DNA of 13,642 nucleotides, taken from assembly GCA_003446665.1 (NCBI GenBank), contig DMCT01000125.1, positions 1-13,642 of the forward strand, read 5' to 3'. The notes under the pieces are model-generated. The model was not told where the DNA came from. It did not search any database and was given only the letters and a program-made list of their open reading frames with translations. Position numbers and translations under genes: made by a program. Below are positions 1 to 7,670 of the stretch, in pieces. Within the stretch, counting starts at the first letter, position 1, and each line of letters starts with the position of its first letter. This DNA is from Synergistaceae bacterium. Lineage in GTDB: Bacteria > Synergistota > Synergistia > Synergistales > Thermovirgaceae.

Positions 1-86
1 AAGGCATTCATCTTCGCAGGGCGGTTTAGCGTGATATAAGCCACCAGGTCTTTTCTTTTTTCCAGGACTACCTTTTCGTAAACCAT
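1..86 (-). CDS. Enoyl-CoA hydratase/isomerase (crotonase) family protein, N-terminal fragment
   Basis: Only the first 28 codons lie in the window; the gene runs off the left edge. The visible peptide begins MVYEKVVLEKRKDL and continues to AYITLNRPAKMNA. This is the typical crotonase N-terminus: a short beta strand, then the ITLNRP-x-K-x-NA motif that precedes the CoA-binding region. Crotonases hydrate, isomerise or cleave acyl-CoA thioesters; which reaction this one performs cannot be told. The start is an ATG with a strong ribosome site GGAGGGG at 91-97 (read on the minus strand), five bases upstream. It follows ldcA by 58 bases on the same strand, so it may share the proBA-ldcA transcript. 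Family assignment rests on one motif. Confidence 0.72.
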   Translation of the reverse strand, partial: MVYEKVVLEKRKDLVAYITLNRPAKMNA

Positions 87-144
87 TTAAACCCCTCCGA
101 TCGTTGGTATTAAAAAACGCACATATTACGACTTTGTCGGGATT

Positions 145-1080
145 TCAGCAAACGCCGGACTCCAGTACCGTCAGGCTGGAGGACTTTCCGTCAATCCTTG
201 CCATGGCCCCCAGGGGAAGGGTCACCTTGTAGTCTCCATGGCCGAAACAGCCGTTGAACAACGTCGGAGTCCCCACTGGAGCTACTACGGCTTCAAATAT
301 TTCCTCAAGCGTAAAAGTCCGTTTCGGGTTTTTGGGACGAAGATTTGTAAACTGGCCCAGGACGATCCCCGCAGCCTCTTTCAGTTTCCCCGCTAGGCGA
401 AGCTGGGTCAACATTCTGTCTATCCGGTAGGGTGGTTCGTCGGTATCCTCCAGGATAAGTATTTTCTCCCTTGCATCAATCTCCCATGGAGTCCCTAACA
501 GAGAGCAGACGAGAGCAAGGTTACCGCCGGCAAGCCTTCCTTCCGCGGTGCCGGGAATCAGCGTTCCCATGGCGGGATCTGACTTATGAGGCCGTATTTC
601 GCCCAGGGGCATTGTTTCGCAAATCGCTTTCAGTAGGTTTTCCTTGTTATAGCCCTGAAAGGTTTCTTTCGTAAAATCGCTCGCCGGCATTGGCCCATGA
701 AAGGTGCAAAGTCCTGCCTGCTGGTTAAAAACAGCGTGCAGTACGGTTATATCGCTGTAACCTAAAAACACTTTCGGATTCTTCGAAACTACACCGACGT
801 CGATCTTGTCAATTATCCGAGTCGCTCCGTCACCCCCCCGCAGACAAAAAATCCCCTTTACAGTCTGGTCGGCGAACATGACGTTGATATCCCGTGCTCT
901 GACATCGTCGGGACCTGCCAGATACCCCAGTGACTCGAGGCACCCCGAGGCGAGCTTGACCCGGAACCCGAGATCCTCCACAGCAGCGACGGCCCTGTCT
1001 ATGGACTCAGGTGAAGAGGGGCTGGAAGGAGACACGATCGCAACAGTATTGCCCGGTACCAGCGCTTTGGGTTTCATCAT
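145..1080 (-). CDS. ldcA: LD-carboxypeptidase, peptidase family S66 (muropeptide recycling)
   Basis: A 311-residue protein, the usual length for family S66. These cytoplasmic serine peptidases remove the terminal D-alanine from tetrapeptides of recycled peptidoglycan; some relatives (MccF) instead cleave microcin C-type conjugates. Visible features: N-terminal PGNTVAIVSPSSP; the nucleophile motif GYSDITVLH with Ser109; Glu211 in LILEDTDEPPYRIDR; and His281 in GCFGHGDYK. These form the expected Ser-Glu-His triad. There is no signal peptide, in line with a cytosolic enzyme. The start ATG is preceded by AAGGAG with about nine bases of spacing; a second ATG follows immediately. It lies 83 bases after proA on the same strand, so co-transcription is likely although the functions are unrelated. 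LdcA versus MccF-like specificity is not settled. Confidence 0.88.
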   Translation of the reverse strand: MMKPKALVPGNTVAIVSPSSPSSPESIDRAVAAVEDLGFRVKLASGCLESLGYLAGPDDVRARDINVMFADQTVKGIFCLRGGDGATRIIDKIDVGVVSKNPKVFLGYSDITVLHAVFNQQAGLCTFHGPMPASDFTKETFQGYNKENLLKAICETMPLGEIRPHKSDPAMGTLIPGTAEGRLAGGNLALVCSLLGTPWEIDAREKILILEDTDEPPYRIDRMLTQLRLAGKLKEAAGIVLGQFTNLRPKNPKRTFTLEEIFEAVVAPVGTPTLFNGCFGHGDYKVTLPLGAMARIDGKSSSLTVLESGVC

Positions 1081-1163
1081 GGGATTTCACTCCTTTTTAA
1101 AAGGATACCACGCATCGACGTCATCCTGCGTAGAGGAAGAAAAGTCGTGCCGGGAAAGCTCCA

Positions 1164-2501
1164 TCAGGAGACGCGGGTCTGCCCGTTGCCATAGATGATG
1201 AATTTTGTCGATGTCAGCTGCTCAGCCCCCATAGGCCCACGAGCATGAAGCTTCTGGGTGCTGATGCCCATCTCAGCGCCATAACCGTAGACCCCCCCAT
1301 CAGTAAAGCGTGTCGAGGCATTCACATAAACAGCCGCGGCGTCAACCTCTCGGAGGAAGCGTTCGGCAGAGCTGTAGCTTTCGGTACAAATGGCCTCGCT
1401 GTGTCCCGTGCCGTGAATGGCTATATGCTCCAGAGCGTCGTCAATTGAGTCCACCACACGTACAGCAAGGATGAGATCAAGGTATTCCCTGTCCCAATCG
1501 TCCTCGTTTGCGGGTATCGCGGCGGGAAAGAGCGCCCTAGTACGCTCGTCTCCCCTGATTTCCACCTCTTTGCCAGCCAATAACGAAAGACAGCGCGGGA
1601 GGAATTCCCTGGCTATGTCGGCGTGGACCAACAAGGTTTCCGCGGCATTACACACGGAGGGGCGGGATGTCTTGGCGTTGTCAGTAACCGCTATGGCCTT
1701 GCCTATGTCCGCCACGGCGTCTACGTAGACATGACAGTTGCCCATGCCGGTCATGATGACCGGGACGGTGGCATTGGCGCGAACAGCGTCCTTGAGAGAT
1801 TTGCCTCCGCGAGGAATGAGCACATCCAGGTCTTCGAGAGACATAAGGCGCGTGGTGGCATCCCGACTCGGCGAAGTTATCATCTGTATGCTTCCTTTAG
1901 GGATACCCGCTCTCTCGGCAGACCGGGCGAGGAGTTCCACCAGCACCGAGTTCGTGCCCAGGGATTCCCTACCACCTCTAAGCAGCACCGCGTTACCGGA
2001 CTTAACGCATAGCCCCGCTGCGTCTGCTGTAACATTTGGGCGTGATTCGTAGATGATCCCCACAACCCCCAAAGGCACCCGGACGCGCCCTATACGCAGA
2101 CCCTCTTTGGTAGTCCACATTCCAGTCACCTCTCCGATGGGGTCCCTTAGGGCGGCAATGTCATCAAGCTCTCTAGCCATGCTCTCCACCTGGGCAGGTG
2201 TGAGGGTCAGCCGTTCAAGCAGCGGCGCGGAAAGCCCCTTTCGTTTACCCTGTTTTACATCCCTTTCGTTGGCATTACATATTACGTCAATGTTGCGGCG
2301 CAACTCTTCAGCCATAGCGCGCAGGGCTTCATTTCGTACGGAGGCAGGAAGAACCCCCAGCCTTCGGGCCGCTTTCCGGGCGGCGGCGCCAAGTGCCGCA
2401 AACTCCTCCTCCAGGACTACTTGATCGTTGCGGGCTTTATCGGTGACAGACGTACCACGAGTTTCTCCCCTGCCGTTACCGGGTTTCGATTCGTTTGTCA
2501 T
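1164..2501 (-). CDS. proA: Gamma-glutamyl phosphate reductase (proline biosynthesis)
   Basis: A 445-residue aldehyde-dehydrogenase-fold enzyme that reduces gamma-glutamyl phosphate with NADPH to glutamate-5-semialdehyde, the second step of proline synthesis. Family signatures are plain: VPLGVVGIIYESRPNVT near 142-158, SGNAVLLRGG at 168-177, LIPRGGKSL at 228-236, and the catalytic Cys284 in SRPSVCNAAETLLVH. The C-terminal YGAEMGIS and RGPMG motifs are also present. It is about 28 residues longer than E. coli ProA (417) because of a charged N-terminal extension. The chosen ATG is nevertheless supported by AAAGGAGGAG nine bases upstream. It sits 132 bases after proB, the classic pairing, as ProB and ProA channel an unstable intermediate. 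Confidence 0.96.
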   Translation of the reverse strand: MTNESKPGNGRGETRGTSVTDKARNDQVVLEEEFAALGAAARKAARRLGVLPASVRNEALRAMAEELRRNIDVICNANERDVKQGKRKGLSAPLLERLTLTPAQVESMARELDDIAALRDPIGEVTGMWTTKEGLRIGRVRVPLGVVGIIYESRPNVTADAAGLCVKSGNAVLLRGGRESLGTNSVLVELLARSAERAGIPKGSIQMITSPSRDATTRLMSLEDLDVLIPRGGKSLKDAVRANATVPVIMTGMGNCHVYVDAVADIGKAIAVTDNAKTSRPSVCNAAETLLVHADIAREFLPRCLSLLAGKEVEIRGDERTRALFPAAIPANEDDWDREYLDLILAVRVVDSIDDALEHIAIHGTGHSEAICTESYSSAERFLREVDAAAVYVNASTRFTDGGVYGYGAEMGISTQKLHARGPMGAEQLTSTKFIIYGNGQTRVS

Positions 2502-2633
2502 TCCTCTGCTCCTCCTTTATCATCCTTCTCCGCCGCCCTTCTGCGAGACTGCTGCCTGGTTACATCACAAGCTGGAAGCAAAAGACGGCAGAGTTTTCTG
2601 TAATGGCCTGGTTCGTTTACTTCCGTATCTTTT

Positions 2634-3761
2634 TTATACAAGGACAAGATTGTTGCGGGAGATCACTTCGTCGTAACCACGGCGGCCAAGCAGCAACTCT
2701 ATCTCGTGGGTGTGCCGCCCAGCTATACGGGCCACTTCCCAATCTGAAAAATTGACAATGCCCCGGACAACTTCCTTCCCCTCGGGGGCCACCACCGCCA
2801 CCACGTCGCCTCGCTCGAAACGCCCTTCCACGGTCACCACGCCGGAAGGAAGCAAGCTCCTTCCCCCGCGACTCAAGACTCGCGCCGCTCCGCTATCCAC
2901 CCGTATCTTTCCCGCAGGTGCGCTTCCAGCTGCCAACCAGCGTCGCTTTGAGCGGTACCCACCGCCTCGGGGGACGAAGAGCGTGCCCAACCTTTCTCCG
3001 GAGAGTAGCCGCCTCAGTGGATCCGTCTCGTTTCCCGAAGCGACTACCATCGGTATACCGCAAGACATGGCTATTCGTGCCGCGAGGAGTTTGGTCCACA
3101 TACCACCGCTGGCAACAGGGCTCCCCTTGCTCTGGGAGCCGGCAAGCATTTCTTCCGTGATCTCCCTCACCAACGGGATAATACGGGCTTTCGGGTTCTG
3201 CCTGGGGTCCGCATCATAGAGACCGTCGATGTCAGAAAGAATCACCAGGAGGTCGGCGTCGGCTGCTACCGCCACTGACGCCGCAAGGGTATCGTTATCA
3301 CCAAAGCGGAGTTCTTCCGCCGCTACGGGATCATTTTCGTTTATGATGGGTACGGTCCCGAAATCAAGCAACGCCGCCAGAGTATTCCTCACGTTAAGGT
3401 AGCGCTGGGGATCGGCAAAGACATCCCGGGTGAGTAGAAGTTGCGCCACATGCCTGTCGTACTCGGCAAAGAGCTTCTCGTAAATATGCATCAGCCCTCC
3501 CTGCCCTACCGCTGCAAGTGCCTGTTTTTCCGGAAGCGTTTTGGGCGGTTTGCCATAGTTCAGCTTGCCCATGCCTACCCCTACGGCTCCAGAGCTGACG
3601 AGTATCATCTCTCGGCCGCCATTGGAAAGGTCCGCTATCTGACGGACAAGCAACTCCATGCGTCTCAGCTCGATCTTGCCCGTACTGTGCGTGAGAGAAC
3701 TGGTACCTACCTTGACCACGATGCGTTGGCATTTCCCGAGCCTGATCATACCTGTCGTCAC
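2634..3761 (-). CDS. proB: Glutamate 5-kinase with C-terminal PUA domain (proline biosynthesis)
   Basis: Phosphorylates the gamma-carboxyl of glutamate with ATP, the first and normally feedback-controlled step of proline synthesis. The GTG start at 3761 gives 375 residues, close to E. coli ProB (367). It has AAGAGG about seven bases upstream. In-frame ATGs at 3824 and 3749 fit less well: the first lies at the expected transcription start, the second has no properly spaced site. The amino-acid-kinase domain shows VVKVGTSSLT (15-24), LVSSGAVGVG (54-63), NENDP (141-145), FGDND (153-157) and SDIDGLYDADP (176-186). A PUA domain fills roughly 284-375. First gene of the proB-proA-ldcA block. Confidence 0.95.
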   Translation of the reverse strand: MTTGMIRLGKCQRIVVKVGTSSLTHSTGKIELRRMELLVRQIADLSNGGREMILVSSGAVGVGMGKLNYGKPPKTLPEKQALAAVGQGGLMHIYEKLFAEYDRHVAQLLLTRDVFADPQRYLNVRNTLAALLDFGTVPIINENDPVAAEELRFGDNDTLAASVAVAADADLLVILSDIDGLYDADPRQNPKARIIPLVREITEEMLAGSQSKGSPVASGGMWTKLLAARIAMSCGIPMVVASGNETDPLRRLLSGERLGTLFVPRGGGYRSKRRWLAAGSAPAGKIRVDSGAARVLSRGGRSLLPSGVVTVEGRFERGDVVAVVAPEGKEVVRGIVNFSDWEVARIAGRHTHEIELLLGRRGYDEVISRNNLVLV

Positions 3762-3832
3762 AACCTTTCCTCTTAAGAATTGCCAAGGGGAAAACCCCGA
3801 CATTACGTTTTTTCGGACGATCATGGAGAGGG

Positions 3833-3861
3833 ATTTTACCAGTGTTTATTTTTTTTGTAAA
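3833..3861 (-). promoter_or_regulatory. Probable sigma70-type promoter of proB
   Basis: Read on the minus strand: -35 box TTTACA (3856-3861), 17-bp spacer, -10 box TAAAAT (3833-3838) preceded by TG in extended -10 position. Transcription would start near 3826, leaving a leader of about 65 bases before the proB GTG. The leader contains GGGG-TTTT-CCCC at 3787-3798, a short GC hairpin of unknown role. Seen by eye only, but spacing and both boxes are good. Confidence 0.6.
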
Positions 3862-4035
3862 GATAAACTACTATTCTGTTTTACCTGATATCCGTAAAGA
3901 TGCGGGCCTTGCTTTTTTCGGCAGACCATGTAATGATATGTTCATGTTGTTTCCGCGAAAATTCCTTGTCAGAGAATCTTCCCGAGGAACTATTGCTATG
4001 ACATTACTTTTGCAAGAAGGAGACTGGAAAGGTTA

Positions 4036-4452
4036 ATGATCGAACAAAAGATATACATCACTGATTTTGACCTCAAGCGCCTGAAGAAACTGCTTCAGAC
4101 GTCCAGTAAAACGGGGGAACGTAAAAACTCTTACCTCGAACAGTTGCGGAAGGAAGTCGAAAAGGCTGTGGTGGTGCCTTCCGAGGACATACCGGAAGAC
4201 GTGATAACCATGAACTCTACGGTGGTTTTGATAGACCTCGACTCAATGAAGGAGCTGGTGTACACTCTCGTCTTTCCAGAGGAAGCCGACGGTTCCTCCG
4301 GGAAGATTTCCGTTCTTGCCCCGGTGGGAACCGCACTGTTGGGCTATAAAGTCGGCGATATAATCGAATGGGACGTCCCGGCGGGAAAAAGAAGACTGAA
4401 AGTCAAGAGAATTCTTTACCAGCCAGAAGCCTCTGAAGACTACAGTCTCTAG
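4036..4452 (+). CDS. rnk: Rnk-type GreA/GreB C-terminal-domain protein (RNA polymerase-binding regulator)
   Basis: A 138-residue protein matching the length and layout of Rnk (E. coli 136). A short N-terminal helical part (ITDFDLKRLKKLL) is followed by the FKBP-like GreA/GreB C-terminal fold. The hallmark stretch LAPVGTALLGYKVGDIIEW (about 95-113), then VKRILYQPEA, is nearly a family consensus. Rnk binds RNA polymerase in the secondary channel region like GreA and DksA but lacks a long coiled coil; it was named for an effect on nucleoside diphosphate kinase levels. Stand-alone gene, divergent from proB and convergent with the ABC ATPase, with only seven bases between stops. The ATG has GGAAAGG close upstream and AAGGAG farther out, so the start is likely but not certain. 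Confidence 0.85.
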   Translation: MIEQKIYITDFDLKRLKKLLQTSSKTGERKNSYLEQLRKEVEKAVVVPSEDIPEDVITMNSTVVLIDLDSMKELVYTLVFPEEADGSSGKISVLAPVGTALLGYKVGDIIEWDVPAGKRRLKVKRILYQPEASEDYSL

Positions 4453-4459
4453 ACACTCC

Positions 4460-5212
4460 TCAAAGCGGCATGACAACGGGCTGCCCGCGAACCTTTTCAA
4501 TGATCACGGGCAGCCCGTAAACTGCTTCGACGACCTCGGGCGTTACCTCCGATCTCTCCGACGCAGAATAGATTTCCCCGTTTTTCATAAACAGCACCTT
4601 GTCGGCAAACCGCAGCGCCGAATTGAGGTCATGCATGGTCATGATTCCTGCCATGCCGTGGCCTGTCACAATATGGCGGATCGTTTCCAGGATTTCCTGC
4701 TGGTTTTTCAGATCCAGACTGCTCGTCGGTTCGTCCAGAAGAAGAACCTCGGGTTCCTGGACCAGGGCTCGGGCGATACTGACTTTCTGCAGCTCTCCTC
4801 CACTCATTTCATCGAGAAACCGAAGCGACAGGTCTTCCAGCCCAAAGGTCCTGATGATGGCATCAACTTTCTTCAGGTCCTCCCTGCCCACCTTCCAGCG
4901 AATGTGGGGTCTGCGTCCAAGAAGTATGGCATCAAATACCGTTAAACGGCCTGTTTCAGTCCTTTGGGCCACGTAGGCAATGTCTTTTGCAATCTCCATT
5001 CTCGACAGGGATAAAAGGTCCCTGTCTCCTACGAGGACGCTCCCTCCCTGGGGCCTTAATATGGCGTTGATACATTTGAGAAGCGTGGTCTTGCCGACAC
5101 CGTTTGGCCCAAGGATAGCCAAAAGTTCGTTCTTTTTGAGTGAAAAACTCACGCTGTTCAGAACCGGCCTGCTCTTGTAGCTGAAACGGACATTGTTCAC
5201 GGAAAGAATCAT
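4460..5212 (-). CDS. ABC transporter ATPase, FecE/BtuD (iron-siderophore/B12/metal-chelate) family
   Basis: A 250-residue nucleotide-binding subunit powering the importer encoded upstream. Motifs: Walker A GPNGVGKTT (35-43), Q-loop Gln83 in YVAQRTE, signature MSGGELQKV (136-144), Walker B VLLLDEPTSSLD (156-167) and switch His194 in MTMHDLN. The order is that of the FecE/BtuD/FhuC group. The ATG at 5212 overlaps the permease stop in an ATGA arrangement and has AAGGGG eight bases upstream, so translation is probably coupled. An in-frame extension to 5356 is rejected because it would lie inside the permease and reads as low-quality sequence. The 3' end carries two copies of a small palindrome, annotated separately. 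Confidence 0.92.
   Translation of the reverse strand: MILSVNNVRFSYKSRPVLNSVSFSLKKNELLAILGPNGVGKTTLLKCINAILRPQGGSVLVGDRDLLSLSRMEIAKDIAYVAQRTETGRLTVFDAILLGRRPHIRWKVGREDLKKVDAIIRTFGLEDLSLRFLDEMSGGELQKVSIARALVQEPEVLLLDEPTSSLDLKNQQEILETIRHIVTGHGMAGIMTMHDLNSALRFADKVLFMKNGEIYSASERSEVTPEVVEAVYGLPVIIEKVRGQPVVMPL
4476..4518. repeat. Perfect 12-bp inverted repeat at the 3' end of the ABC ATPase gene
   Basis: The arms ACGGGCTGCCCG (4476-4487) and CGGGCAGCCCGT (4507-4518) are exact reverse complements separated by 19 bases. Each arm is itself nearly palindromic (CGGGC-N-GCCCG), so cruciform or alternative hairpins are possible. It lies just inside the ATPase coding end, by the seven-base gap where rnk and the importer operon converge. 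There is no U-run on either strand, so it is not a standard intrinsic terminator, but it could slow polymerase or protect 3' ends. Confidence 0.6.
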
Positions 5213-6279
5213 TTTCTGTACCCCTTGATAATCAGGTACAGGAAAACCGGCGCGCCCACGAAGGATGTGAGCACGGCCACAGGAAGCACCTTCGGCGCCA
5301 TGGCGAGCCGTGCTGCGGTATCGGCGGCAAGAAGAAGGATTCCTCCCATAATGCATGAACCAGGAATAAGGAAACGGTTATCGTCGCCTATGACCCGCCT
5401 GACCATGTGAGGGCAAACCAGTCCCACGAAGCCTATGATACCCACGAAGGAGATGATGACCGACGTCACGAGTGACGCCGTGAACATCCCCGAAAACCTC
5501 ACCCGCCGGACATGGACTCCCAGGCTGAGGGCCGTCTCGTCACCGGCGTCGACAGCATTGTAGTTCCAAGCATTGAACATGAAAAAGAGAGCGGCAACGC
5601 CGGTTACTGTTGTCATGACGCCCAATTCTCTCCAGTCCGCTCTCGCCACGTCTCCAAAAGTCCAGAAAACCATGGCGGCCAACTGTACGTCATCGGCGAA
5701 ATACTGGAGGAACATTGTCCCAGCCGTAAAAAGGGATCCCAGCGCCACTCCGGCGAGAACCATTACTTCCGGGGCACCTCTTTTGAGATGCGCTACCAAA
5801 ATGATCACCCCGGTGGCAACAATGCTGGCGACAAAAGCTGTCGTTGCCGTTATCCCCGGCTGCGCCACGTTGATGGCATCAGTGGCGGAGCTGAGCATGA
5901 CTCCAGACCCCATGACCATGACGGAAAAGGCAGTACCGAAGGCCGCGGCCTGAGAAATACCGAGAGTATAAGGAGAACCTAAGGGATTTCCCAAAACGGA
6001 CTGCATGACCGCTCCCGCAACGGAAAGGCCTGCTCCGGCAATAACGGCGGCCATAACCTGCGGCAACCTTATATTGAAGACCACCACATCCAGCCTTTCG
6101 GAGACATGCCGGAACATCAGGGTCTTCAGAACGTCAACGGTGGGAATGCGGACCGAACCGACCGAGATCGAGATTAAGATCAACACGCAAAGCAGAGCCA
6201 GACCTGCCAGCAGAAACGCAATTTTCCCGTTGATATATTTCACATATCCAACAGGGACAGAACTATCTTCAAGATGCAT
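5209..6279 (-). CDS. ABC transporter permease, FecCD/BtuC family
   Basis: A 356-residue inner-membrane permease of the FecCD type, which normally has about ten membrane helices and works as a homodimer. Visible: a first hydrophobic helix near IAFLLAGLALLCVLILISISVG, the family motif RLPQVMAAVIAGAGLSVAGAV, then QSVLGNPLGSPYTLGISQAAAFG. The C-terminal FVGLVCPHMVRRVIG motif faces the ATPase, and LLLAADTAARL follows. The start at 6279 is chosen because GGGGTG lies five bases upstream; an in-frame ATG at 6324 has no good site and would place a GC hairpin inside the gene. Its stop overlaps the ATPase start. It imports a metal chelate or cobamide with the neighbouring binding protein; the ligand is unknown. 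Confidence 0.93.
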   Translation of the reverse strand: MHLEDSSVPVGYVKYINGKIAFLLAGLALLCVLILISISVGSVRIPTVDVLKTLMFRHVSERLDVVVFNIRLPQVMAAVIAGAGLSVAGAVMQSVLGNPLGSPYTLGISQAAAFGTAFSVMVMGSGVMLSSATDAINVAQPGITATTAFVASIVATGVIILVAHLKRGAPEVMVLAGVALGSLFTAGTMFLQYFADDVQLAAMVFWTFGDVARADWRELGVMTTVTGVAALFFMFNAWNYNAVDAGDETALSLGVHVRRVRFSGMFTASLVTSVIISFVGIIGFVGLVCPHMVRRVIGDDNRFLIPGSCIMGGILLLAADTAARLAMAPKVLPVAVLTSFVGAPVFLYLIIKGYRK

Positions 6280-6301
6280 GTTTTCACCCCGTGCCTGAAA
6301 C

Positions 6302-6316
6302 CGGCCCTTCGGGCCG
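6302..6316 (-). repeat. GC-rich stem-loop between binding-protein and permease genes
   Basis: On the mRNA strand CGGCCC-GAA-GGGCCG forms a six-pair stem with a three-base loop, 20 bases after the binding-protein stop and just before the permease ribosome site. No U-run follows. In other ABC operons such intercistronic stem-loops raise the level of the binding protein over the membrane parts by protecting the upstream message; that role here is inference. Confidence 0.5.
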
Positions 6317-6336
6317 TCCCTCATCCAAATCTCTGC

Positions 6337-7491
6337 TCAGTTGCTTTCGTTACAGGTGTCAAGATCGATTCTCGTGAAGGCCAGGTTTTCAAAGAAACCA
6401 TTCAGTTCCTCGAAAACCCTTCCCCCCACAAGAAACTCGTAGATCTCGTCAGCTTTTCCGACAGCGTCCACATCTTCAAACCGCTCTGGGTACAGGACTT
6501 TCCCCACGAAATAGGCATTGGCGAGAACGGAGCCGTAATTCGTCGTGTACCAGTTGAAGGGAAGGACACCGTATACCTTCCCTTCCCGCACCGCCGAAAG
6601 GACCTGATAGTATGTTTCGTTCTTCAACTGGTCCAGTGCTCCCGCTTCTTTTCCCGCCTGCAGGGTGGAAAGGTCGACAAAAATATATTCGGGGTCCCAT
6701 TCCAGGATCTTCTCCCGCGAGACGGTGACCTGCTGGAGGCGATTCTCTCCCTTTTTCCCATCCAGCACCACATGTCTCGCATTGGTGAAAACGAAAGGGG
6801 GGTATGACGGTTCCGTCGAGGGAAAACCGTGAGGTCCCTTGTGGGCGATCCCTCCGACGTAACAGGTCGGACGCTTTTCAACGGGAACAGTCGCTGTCCG
6901 CTGGCGAAGGTCTTCTATGGTCCTGTCAAAAAATCCGATGACCTCCCGCGCCCTATCGCTCCTTCCAGCGACCCGGCCCATAAGCGAGATTGCCTCGTAC
7001 ATTTCTTTTCTTCTGTAAGTGAGATTGCCATAGTTCAAAACAACGACAGGTATCCCGGTTTTCGCCTGGAGCTCTTCAGGATCGTATCCCATTTCCCCGT
7101 ACGTCTTGAAAATAACGTCGGGCCGTGGCTCGAGATTAACGATAAGCTCAGGATTGTCATGCCCCCTGAATTCACCGAAAAGGGGTTTATTCTGAAGTTT
7201 CGGATGGGCAAGGAAGTAAGGTCTTGCGTCAAATTGTGAGCGGGATTTTTCCATATCGTCTACACCAACGACAAGGTCAACGCCCTGCAGGTACACCAGA
7301 TACCTCAAACAGCCGGGCCCCGAACAGATGACGTGGTTCACTTCCGCCGGGACGGAGACCTGGCGTCCCCATGCGTCGATGATATTGACCACTGTACTTT
7401 CCGCTCGGGTGCTGCCTGTAAAAACCAGTAAACTGAAGACTGCCGCGACAAAAAAAGCTGGAACAGACCGAAAAGATCTGCCACTGGACAA
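6337..7491 (-). CDS. ABC transporter periplasmic substrate-binding protein, FecB/BtuF (TroA-like) family
   Basis: A 384-residue exported ligand-binding protein. A TTG start at 7491 is preferred: GGGAGGGG lies five bases upstream, and it puts a normal signal peptide at the N-terminus (MSSGRSFRSVPAFFVAA, hydrophobic core to about residue 24, cleavage likely after STRA). Upstream in-frame starts (7605, 7557) would place the leader deep inside the protein and span the probable promoter. No lipobox Cys is seen. The mature part opens with NIIDAWGRQVSVPAEVNHVI, the usual family opening, followed by a GPGCLRYLVYL helix and ELIVNLEPRPDVIFKTY. The GGIAHKGPHGFPSTEPSYPPF segment resembles binding proteins annotated for iron or cobamide chelates in anaerobes and archaea. 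First gene of the importer operon. The ligand cannot be assigned. Confidence 0.88.
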   Translation of the reverse strand: MSSGRSFRSVPAFFVAAVFSLLVFTGSTRAESTVVNIIDAWGRQVSVPAEVNHVICSGPGCLRYLVYLQGVDLVVGVDDMEKSRSQFDARPYFLAHPKLQNKPLFGEFRGHDNPELIVNLEPRPDVIFKTYGEMGYDPEELQAKTGIPVVVLNYGNLTYRRKEMYEAISLMGRVAGRSDRAREVIGFFDRTIEDLRQRTATVPVEKRPTCYVGGIAHKGPHGFPSTEPSYPPFVFTNARHVVLDGKKGENRLQQVTVSREKILEWDPEYIFVDLSTLQAGKEAGALDQLKNETYYQVLSAVREGKVYGVLPFNWYTTNYGSVLANAYFVGKVLYPERFEDVDAVGKADEIYEFLVGGRVFEELNGFFENLAFTRIDLDTCNESN

Positions 7492-7513
7492 GGGAACCCC
7501 TCCCGACTCAAAC

Positions 7514-7553
7514 GTGTTACCAATAAAATAAACCGTAACACTGTTTTCGGCAA
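7514..7553 (-). promoter_or_regulatory. Probable promoter of the ABC importer operon overlaid by an operator-like inverted repeat
   Basis: Minus strand: -35 TTGCCG (7548-7553), 17-bp spacer, -10 TATTTT (7525-7530), start expected near 7518. A perfect inverted repeat GTGTTAC / GTAACAC occupies 7535-7541 and 7514-7520; its arm centres are 21 bp apart, two helical turns, as for a dimeric repressor. One arm sits in the promoter spacer and the other at the start site. The regulator is unknown. The resulting leader is about 27 bases and supports the TTG start of the binding protein. Confidence 0.5.
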
Positions 7554-7608
7554 GCACATTTCCGCCTTTTGTCCGATCGGTAGGGCCGATGCCTCGTCCA
7601 GTCAAGGT

Positions 7609-7614
7609 TATAAT
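7609..7614 (+). promoter_or_regulatory. Possible -10 box for the QueD/PTPS gene
   Basis: A consensus TATAAT stands 57 bases before the ATG, but no convincing -35 box is seen 16-18 bp upstream. No preQ1- or THF-riboswitch-like sequence was recognised in the remaining leader. Confidence 0.3.
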
Positions 7615-7670
7615 GCACCTGGAAACTTATATCACCTGCACATCCTACACAAAGACAAGGAGGGACAAGC

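Noticed and set aside
3762..4035. Promoter for rnk (TTGCTT-16-TAATGA near 3909-3936, or an extended -10 near 3994-4002)
   Set aside because: Boxes are weak and several alternatives are equally poor, so no position is claimed.
4460..7491. Assigning the ABC importer to nickel or cobalt uptake for the Lar pathway
   Set aside because: FecBCD-type binding proteins carry chelates of many kinds, the genes lie in a separate operon, and no ligand-defining residue is visible.
7554..7670. preQ1 riboswitch before the QueD-type gene
   Set aside because: No preQ1-I or preQ1-II consensus was recognised; the leader from the possible -10 box is only about 50 bases.
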